Under the pieces are notes generated by a model. That model was not told the origin of the DNA, searched no databases, and saw only the letters and a list, made by a program, of their open reading frames with translations. Positions 59,018 to 64,000 of a DNA stretch of 64,000 nt are shown in pieces (the first letter of the stretch is position 1; each line of letters starts with the position of its first letter). The DNA is from Ciceribacter ferrooxidans (GTDB lineage: Bacteria; Pseudomonadota; Alphaproteobacteria; Rhizobiales; Rhizobiaceae), in NCBI RefSeq assembly GCF_004137355.1, contig NZ_SDVB01000249.1, positions 39,029-103,028 on the forward strand. The letters run 5' to 3'. The translations under genes and the position numbers were made by a program.

Positions 59018-59176
59018 ACCCCCTCTGCCCTGCCGGGCATCTCCCCCACAAGGGGGGAGAAGAACAGGAGTTGACCGAGCGTAACCGCGATGACTTTGCT
59101 TGGCGCAAAAGGCATCGGCAAACGCGAGTTAAGTCTCCCTCTTGTGGGGGAGATGTCACTAAGTGACAGAGGGGGA
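59018..59176. repeat. RIME-like palindromic repeat, copy 2 (rhaD-rhaI gap)
   Basis: Two palindromic blocks face each other: CCCCCTCTG and CTCCCCCACAAGGGGGGAGA near 59019-59060, then CTCCCTCTTGTGGGGGAGAT and CAGAGGGGG near 59134-59175. The outer ends are inverted copies. The layout matches copy 1 and known rhizobial intergenic mosaic elements. It fills the 191-base gap between rhaD and rhaI. Confidence 0.75.
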
Positions 59177-59196
59177 ATACCTTTGGGAGGAAAGCC

Positions 59197-60489
59197 ATGA
59201 CCAATCAGCAAATCGCCGCCGACGTCATCGCGGCCGAAAACGAAAAGCGCGCGGCCGCGCTCAAGTCCGACTATTCGGCGCTCGGCGAAAAGCTCGCCCG
59301 CACCGGCACCGACATCGACGCCGTCACAAGCAAGGTCGCCGAATTCTTCGTCGCCGTTCCCTCCTGGGGTGTGGGCACCGGCGGCACCCGTTTTGCCCGC
59401 TTCCCCGGCCTTGGCGAGCCGCGCCATATCTTCGACAAGCTGGAAGACTGCTCGGTCATCAACGAACTGACCCGTGCCACGCCAACCGTGTCGCTGCACA
59501 TTCCGTGGGACAAGGCGGACCCGAAAGAGCTGAAGGCAAAGGGAGATGCGCTGGGCTTAGGCTTCGACGCCATGAACTCCAATACCTTCTCGGACACGCC
59601 GGACCAGGCCCATTCCTACAAGTATGGCTCGCTGAGCCATGTCGATGCGGCAACTCGCGCCCAGGCCGTCGAGCACAACATCGAATGCATCGAGCTTGGC
59701 AATGCCATCGGCTCGAAGGCGCTGACCGTCTGGATCGGCGACGGCTCGAATTTCCCCGGCCAGTCGAATTTCACCCGCCAGTTCGAGCGCTACCTCGCCT
59801 CCATGGCAGACATCTACAAGGCCCTGCCCGACGACTGGCGGCTGTTCTCCGAACACAAGATGTACGAACCGGCCTTCTATTCGACCGTCGTGCAGGACTG
59901 GGGCACCAACTTCCTGATCGCCCAGACGCTCGGGGACAAGGCCTTCTGCCTCGTCGACCTCGGGCATCACGCGCCCAACACCAATATCGAGATGATCGTC
60001 GCCCGGCTGATCCAGTTCGGCAAGCTTGGCGGTTTCCACTTCAACGACTCGAAATACGGTGACGATGACCTCGACGCCGGCTCGGTCGAGCCCTACCGCC
60101 TGTTCCTCGTCTTCAACGAACTGGTTGACGCCGAGCATCGCGGCGTGAAGGGCTTCCATCCGGCCCACATGATCGACCAGAGCCACAATGTGACGGATCC
60201 GATCGAGAGCCTGATCTCCAGCGCCAACGAGATCCGCCGCGCCTATGCCCAGGCGCTGCTCGTCGACCGCACCGCACTGGAAGGCTTCCAGAACGACAAC
60301 GATGCGCTGATGGCGACGGAAACGCTCAAGCGCGCCTATCGCACGGATGTAGAGGCGATCCTCGCCGAAGCCCGCCGCCGAGCCGGCGGTGCGATCGATC
60401 CGGTCGCCACCTATCGCGCCAGCGGCTACCGTGCCCGGGTCGCCTCCGAGCGCCCGGCCGTCAAGGGCGGCTCCGGCGGCATCGTCTGA
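59197..60489 (+). CDS. rhaI: L-rhamnose isomerase RhaI
   Basis: A 430-residue isomerase of the Pseudomonas/rhizobial type, converting L-rhamnose to L-rhamnulose. Conserved metal-site regions include LHIPWDKADPKELKAKGDAL, HKMYEPAFYSTVVQDWGTN, CLVDLGHHAPNTNIE and FHFNDSKYGDDDLDAGS. TGGGAGGAAAG precedes the ATG. Follows rhaD across the repeat. Confidence 0.96.
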   Translation: MTNQQIAADVIAAENEKRAAALKSDYSALGEKLARTGTDIDAVTSKVAEFFVAVPSWGVGTGGTRFARFPGLGEPRHIFDKLEDCSVINELTRATPTVSLHIPWDKADPKELKAKGDALGLGFDAMNSNTFSDTPDQAHSYKYGSLSHVDAATRAQAVEHNIECIELGNAIGSKALTVWIGDGSNFPGQSNFTRQFERYLASMADIYKALPDDWRLFSEHKMYEPAFYSTVVQDWGTNFLIAQTLGDKAFCLVDLGHHAPNTNIEMIVARLIQFGKLGGFHFNDSKYGDDDLDAGSVEPYRLFLVFNELVDAEHRGVKGFHPAHMIDQSHNVTDPIESLISSANEIRRAYAQALLVDRTALEGFQNDNDALMATETLKRAYRTDVEAILAEARRRAGGAIDPVATYRASGYRARVASERPAVKGGSGGIV

Positions 60490-60527
60490 TCCACGTGATA
60501 CCGAAACCAAAAAAGAACGTCGACACG

Positions 60528-60557
60528 ACGCGCTCCGGCCATTCCGGAGCGCGTTTG
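60528..60557 (+). terminator. Intrinsic terminator after rhaI
   Basis: ACGCGCTCCGG at 60528-60538 pairs perfectly with CCGGAGCGCGT at 60544-60554 across a 5-base loop and is followed by TTT. It lies 38 bases after the rhaI stop and ahead of ftsK. Confidence 0.8.
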
Positions 60558-60770
60558 CATGCACATCAGATGACCATCCGGCTTTCCTTCGTCTTCCGCC
60601 GGACGCAAGTGAAAACCAGTGTGGCACGGTCGCCGCACCTCGCAATTTGCCGACCCTGCAGGCGGGGAAAGAGCACTCTCCGGCAGGCTTCGGCAAGACC
60701 TGGTTAACCTTTATTTTCTAGTAAGATTGGCAGTGCCCGTTGTTCGTGTTCGAGAGATGTGCAGGTAGCC

Positions 60771-63377
60771 ATGCGTTTCAGCCGTTCCAATTTCTCACGC
60801 CTTTCCAATGACTTGAAAGACGAACAGGCGGACGGCGAAGTCGGACGTACCAAGGCGAAAATGCCGGCGCCCCCCCAGATGCCGACTTCGAGCGAAACGG
60901 CGCGCAATACCGATTCGATTGCCGCCAGCGAGATCGAGGGCCGCGGCGACGCCCCGATCTGGCAGAGGGCTTTCGTGCTCGGACCGAACGTTCGCTTCAC
61001 CCGCACGCCCGATACTGCACTGCCGAAGCGCGCCACGCCGGCCGACCCCGCGCCGGCAGGGATCATGAGCACACCCTCCCCTGCCCCCGAACCTTCTGCC
61101 ACCGCTCCGATGGCGCCGGTCAGACTGCCGTCTGTCGCGGCGGAAAACTCCACGCCGATAGTCGCACAGCCGGAATTCCTTCCGCAGCCGCCGGATGCCA
61201 CCGGCGCACGCGCCCTCAGCTACCGGCTCCGTCGCGAACTCGCCCGAAGCAGGCAGACCGAGGAGGCACCCGCCGAGGCCTCCGCGACGCAGGAGAACCT
61301 GCCGGCCGCCGCAACGATCGCACAGGCGATGAAGATGACTGCGGTCACACATCTCGACCTTGCGCAGAATGACGCGGCAGAACATCCGATAACGCCGGCG
61401 GCACCGATCCCCTCGCCGGCTGACGCCCATTCCTTGCCGCTGACCGCGTTCATCTCCGATCACGTTTTCTGGGAAGCGATGTCGGAACCAAATGACGAGA
61501 CGGAAAGCACCGATCTCCTGCTTCAGGTTGCTCCACCCGTAGCAGCCGTTGTGGCCGCGTCAGCCGCCATTCCGACCCCGGTCATCGCGACAGCGGCGGT
61601 AGCGAAAAGGCCGGTCCTCGCACCGCCCACCGCCGACGCAGGCTGGTCGGTCACGTCGCTCTACCGGGAAGTCGGCCTTGACCGGATCAGCCACGCCCTC
61701 CCAGGTGCTGCCACCGCTGCCGAGGCGATACCGGTATTCCCGACGGCGCCTGAAGCAGGGGCCGTTCCGTCGGTAGCGAAGGATGCCGCCGAACAATCCC
61801 CGATCCGTAATCGCACCGCGAGTGCCCGAACGGTATCGGAAGGGGAATACGATTTTCCCTCGACTGATCTCCTGCAACTGCCGCAGTCTCAGGAGACGCA
61901 CATCCTCTCACCCGAAGCGCTGGAGCAGAGCGCCGGCCTCCTGGAAAGCGTTCTCGAAGATTTCGGCGTCAAGGGCGAGATCATCGACGTTCGCCCCGGT
62001 CCCGTCGTCACGCTCTACGAGTTCGAGCCCGCACCCGGCGTCAAGTCCTCGCGCGTCATCGGTCTTTCCGACGACATCGCCCGCTCGATGTCGGCGCTCT
62101 CCGCCCGCGTCGCCGTTGTGCCCGGCCGCAACGTGATCGGTATCGAACTGCCGAACCCTGTCCGCGAGACCGTCTACTTCCGCGAACTCATCGAATCGCG
62201 GGACTATACAGAAACCCGCTTCCAGCTGCCGGTCTGCCTCGGCAAGACGATCGGCGGGGAACCGGTCATCGCCGAACTGGCGAAGATGCCGCATCTGCTG
62301 GTTGCCGGCACGACCGGCTCGGGCAAGTCGGTCGCCATCAACACGATGATCCTGTCGCTGCTCTATCGGCTCAAGCCGGAGGAGTGCCGTCTGATCATGG
62401 TCGATCCGAAGATGCTCGAACTTTCCGTCTATGACGGAATCCCGCATCTTCTCACCCCGGTCGTGACCGACCCGAAGAAGGCGGTGATGGCGCTGAAGTG
62501 GGCCGTGCGCGAGATGGAAGACCGCTATCGCAAGATGTCGCGGCTCGGCGTGCGCAACATCGACGGCTACAACGGCCGCGCCGCCGCCGCCCGCGCCAGG
62601 GGCGAGACCATCCTCTGCACGATCCAGACGGGCTTCGACCGGTCGACCGGCGAGGCGATCTACGAGCAGGAGAAAATGGACCTCTCCCCGATGCCGTACA
62701 TCGTCGTCATCGTCGACGAGATGGCAGATCTCATGATGGTCGCCGGCAAGGAGATCGAAGGCGCGATCCAGCGGCTCGCGCAGATGGCCCGCGCCGCGGG
62801 CATCCACCTGATCATGGCGACGCAGCGCCCGTCGGTCGATGTCATCACCGGCACGATCAAGGCAAATTTCCCGACACGCATTTCCTTCCAGGTGACGTCG
62901 AAAATCGATAGCCGTACCATTCTCGGTGAACAGGGCGCCGAGCATCTGCTCGGCCAGGGCGACATGCTGCATATGATGGGCGGCGGCCGCATTGCGCGCG
63001 TGCATGGCCCGTTCGTCTCCGACCACGAGGTGGAGAAGGTGGTCGCACACCTGAAGACCCAAGGGCGCCCGGAATACCTGGGTACTGTGACGGAGGATGC
63101 CGACGAAACCGAGACAGAAGAAGACGAAGCAGTCTTCGACCGCTCCGCCATGGGCGAGGAGGATGCCACCGACCTCTACGACAAGGCGGTAAAGATCGTC
63201 ATGCGCGACAAGAAATGCTCGACGTCCTACATCCAGCGCAAGCTCTCCATCGGTTACAACCGGGCGGCATCACTCGTGGAACGGATGGAGCAGGAAGGGC
63301 TCGTGGGTCCGGCCAATCACGTCGGAAAGCGCGCGATCATCGCCGATGGCTCAGAGCGCGGCGACGGCGCCGTCTGA
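60771..63377 (+). CDS. ftsK: DNA translocase FtsK (no visible N-terminal membrane segments)
   Basis: An 868-residue FtsK/SpoIIIE ATPase. A Pro/Ala-rich N-terminal region of about 400 residues is followed by the alpha/beta motor: Walker A GTTGSGKS near residues 512-519, Walker [13 protein letters not shown] near 643 and [19 protein letters not shown]. The C-terminal gamma domain ([20 protein letters not shown]) recognises KOPS sites. No hydrophobic transmembrane stretches are seen, unlike classical FtsK, so this may be a soluble paralogue. ATG 60771 is chosen over GTG 60759. Confidence 0.92.
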   Translation: MRFSRSNFSRLSNDLKDEQADGEVGRTKAKMPAPPQMPTSSETARNTDSIAASEIEGRGDAPIWQRAFVLGPNVRFTRTPDTALPKRATPADPAPAGIMSTPSPAPEPSATAPMAPVRLPSVAAENSTPIVAQPEFLPQPPDATGARALSYRLRRELARSRQTEEAPAEASATQENLPAAATIAQAMKMTAVTHLDLAQNDAAEHPITPAAPIPSPADAHSLPLTAFISDHVFWEAMSEPNDETESTDLLLQVAPPVAAVVAASAAIPTPVIATAAVAKRPVLAPPTADAGWSVTSLYREVGLDRISHALPGAATAAEAIPVFPTAPEAGAVPSVAKDAAEQSPIRNRTASARTVSEGEYDFPSTDLLQLPQSQETHILSPEALEQSAGLLESVLEDFGVKGEIIDVRPGPVVTLYEFEPAPGVKSSRVIGLSDDIARSMSALSARVAVVPGRNVIGIELPNPVRETVYFRELIESRDYTETRFQLPVCLGKTIGGEPVIAELAKMPHLLVAGTTGSGKSVAINTMILSLLYRLKPEECRLIMVDPKMLELSVYDGIPHLLTPVVTDPKKAVMALKWAVREMEDRYRKMSRLGVRNIDGYNGRAAAARARGETILCTIQTGFDRSTGEAIYEQEKMDLSPMPYIVVIVDEMADLMMVAGKEIEGAIQRLAQMARAAGIHLIMATQRPSVDVITGTIKANFPTRISFQVTSKIDSRTILGEQGAEHLLGQGDMLHMMGGGRIARVHGPFVSDHEVEKVVAHLKTQGRPEYLGTVTEDADETETEEDEAVFDRSAMGEEDATDLYDKAVKIVMRDKKCSTSYIQRKLSIGYNRAASLVERMEQEGLVGPANHVGKRAIIADGSERGDGAV

Positions 63378-63747
63378 CGGAAACTCGAGTTCGGTGCGGC
63401 CGCGCCGGCAGTGGCCGGCCCAGACATGTAACCCACAAGGGCCTCGACGAGCGCGCGGGCGAAGCCCGGAGGCGTCTCTTTCCCATTTCCGGCCGGTCAG
63501 TCGGCAGGTCGCTTGCGACGCCCTCACTTCTGGTCGACACGACAAAACATCTGCCGATCATCGCAGTCCACCCATGCGGGAAGCGCATGGCGCAGAACAC
63601 ACAGCGCACATTCGCCGACAGTCGTCCCGGCCGGTGCGGGAAACACGGGCCGGTCCGCGATCGCGCTCAATTCCAGCTCTGTTCATCCCCGCGCATGTGG
63701 GGCCCTCGAGCTTTGCGGAGGAACACTTTCTGCAGCTGAACGGGATG
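63378..63747. other. Gene-free stretch after ftsK
   Basis: No convincing gene was found. Reading frames here are arginine/proline/serine-rich with no family resemblance or ribosome-binding site and look like chance frames in GC-rich DNA. Confidence 0.5.
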
Positions 63748-63778
63748 CTGGTCCACCTGACCTGATGTGGTGGACCAG
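63748..63778. terminator. Hairpin downstream of ftsK
   Basis: CTGGTCCAC at 63748-63756 pairs perfectly with GTGGACCAG at 63770-63778 across a 13-base loop. It has no T run and lies 370 bases after ftsK, so terminator function is tentative. Confidence 0.4.
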
Positions 63779-63825
63779 TATCTCATGGCACGGCAGATGT
63801 CGGGCGAGATCGACACCGATCTTAA

Positions 63826-63863
63826 ACAAAAAAAGCTCCTCGACGCATACGCGGAGGAGCTTT
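63826..63863 (-). terminator. Intrinsic terminator of the initiator tRNA transcript
   Basis: On the minus strand AAAGCTCCTC (63863-63854) pairs with GAGGAGCTTT (63841-63832) and is followed by a run of T (complement of the A run at 63827-63834). It lies about 40 bases downstream of the minus-strand tRNA. Confidence 0.8.
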
Positions 63864-63900
63864 CTGTTAAGCGACTTGAATGGCAAAATATTCAAGTTTC

Positions 63901-63979
<79 letters not shown>

Positions 63980-64000
63980 TTACTCTTTGAAGCAAAAAGG

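Overview
The window reads as a chromosomal segment of an alphaproteobacterium of the Rhizobiaceae. The evidence is the high GC content, the rhizobial-type L-rhamnose cluster (rhaRSTPQUK divergent from rhaDI), two RIME-like rhizobial palindromic repeats, a red-type (form IC) Calvin operon with cbbX, and a typical alphaproteobacterial initiator tRNA. The genus cannot be fixed from the sequence alone. About 50 kb is a one-carbon and autotrophy island, followed by branched-chain acyl catabolism, rhamnose catabolism and a housekeeping ftsK/tRNA end.

Region 1 (1-7160) is a tetrahydromethanopterin/methanofuran-type C1 cofactor block. It holds the 3' end of a citG-like gene, fae (formaldehyde-activating enzyme), a HisA-like barrel, an mfnF-like ATPase-fold gene, and a tightly overlapping minus-strand operon (mfnB-folB fusion, mfnE-like kinase, dmrB-like flavoprotein, dihydropteroate-synthase-like protein, DUF447). 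Region 2 (7328-25149) is the PQQ and lanthanide methanol-oxidation block. A plus-strand operon encodes the PQQ-associated ABC system with a beta-propeller protein. A minus-strand series runs xoxF, xoxG, xoxJ, a CxxxCW rhodanese-like gene and pqqABCDE. A second minus-strand operon encodes a small protein, a NitT/TauT-like ABC transporter, a metallohydrolase and a SoxYZ-like carrier.

Region 3 (25416-35691) is a Calvin-Benson operon, cbbF-P-T-A-L-S-X-E plus a thioredoxin-like gene, divergent from cbbR, with an AT-rich palindrome between them. Region 4 (35820-40042) has a DUF2946-like protein, a Crp/FixK-type regulator and a Fec/Btu-type metal-chelate ABC transporter preceded by a compact nested hairpin. 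Region 5 (40072-49458) encodes a branched-chain 2-oxoacid dehydrogenase complex (E1 alpha, E1 beta, E2, E3), an acyl-CoA dehydrogenase, a thiolase and a 3-hydroxyacyl-CoA-type SDR under a divergent AraC regulator. Region 6 (49399-60489) is the complete L-rhamnose uptake and catabolism set. Region 7 (60771-63979) is an FtsK translocase without visible membrane segments and the initiator tRNA.

Inferred physiology: XoxF oxidises methanol (PQQ and lanthanide dependent) to formaldehyde in the periplasm. XoxG carries electrons to the respiratory chain. Fae and the H4MPT/methanofuran branch oxidise formaldehyde towards CO2, and the CO2 is fixed by RuBisCO. The mtdB, mch, fhc and formate dehydrogenase genes are not in this window and would be expected beyond its left edge or elsewhere. 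No CRISPR array, insertion sequence, integrase or phage gene was seen.
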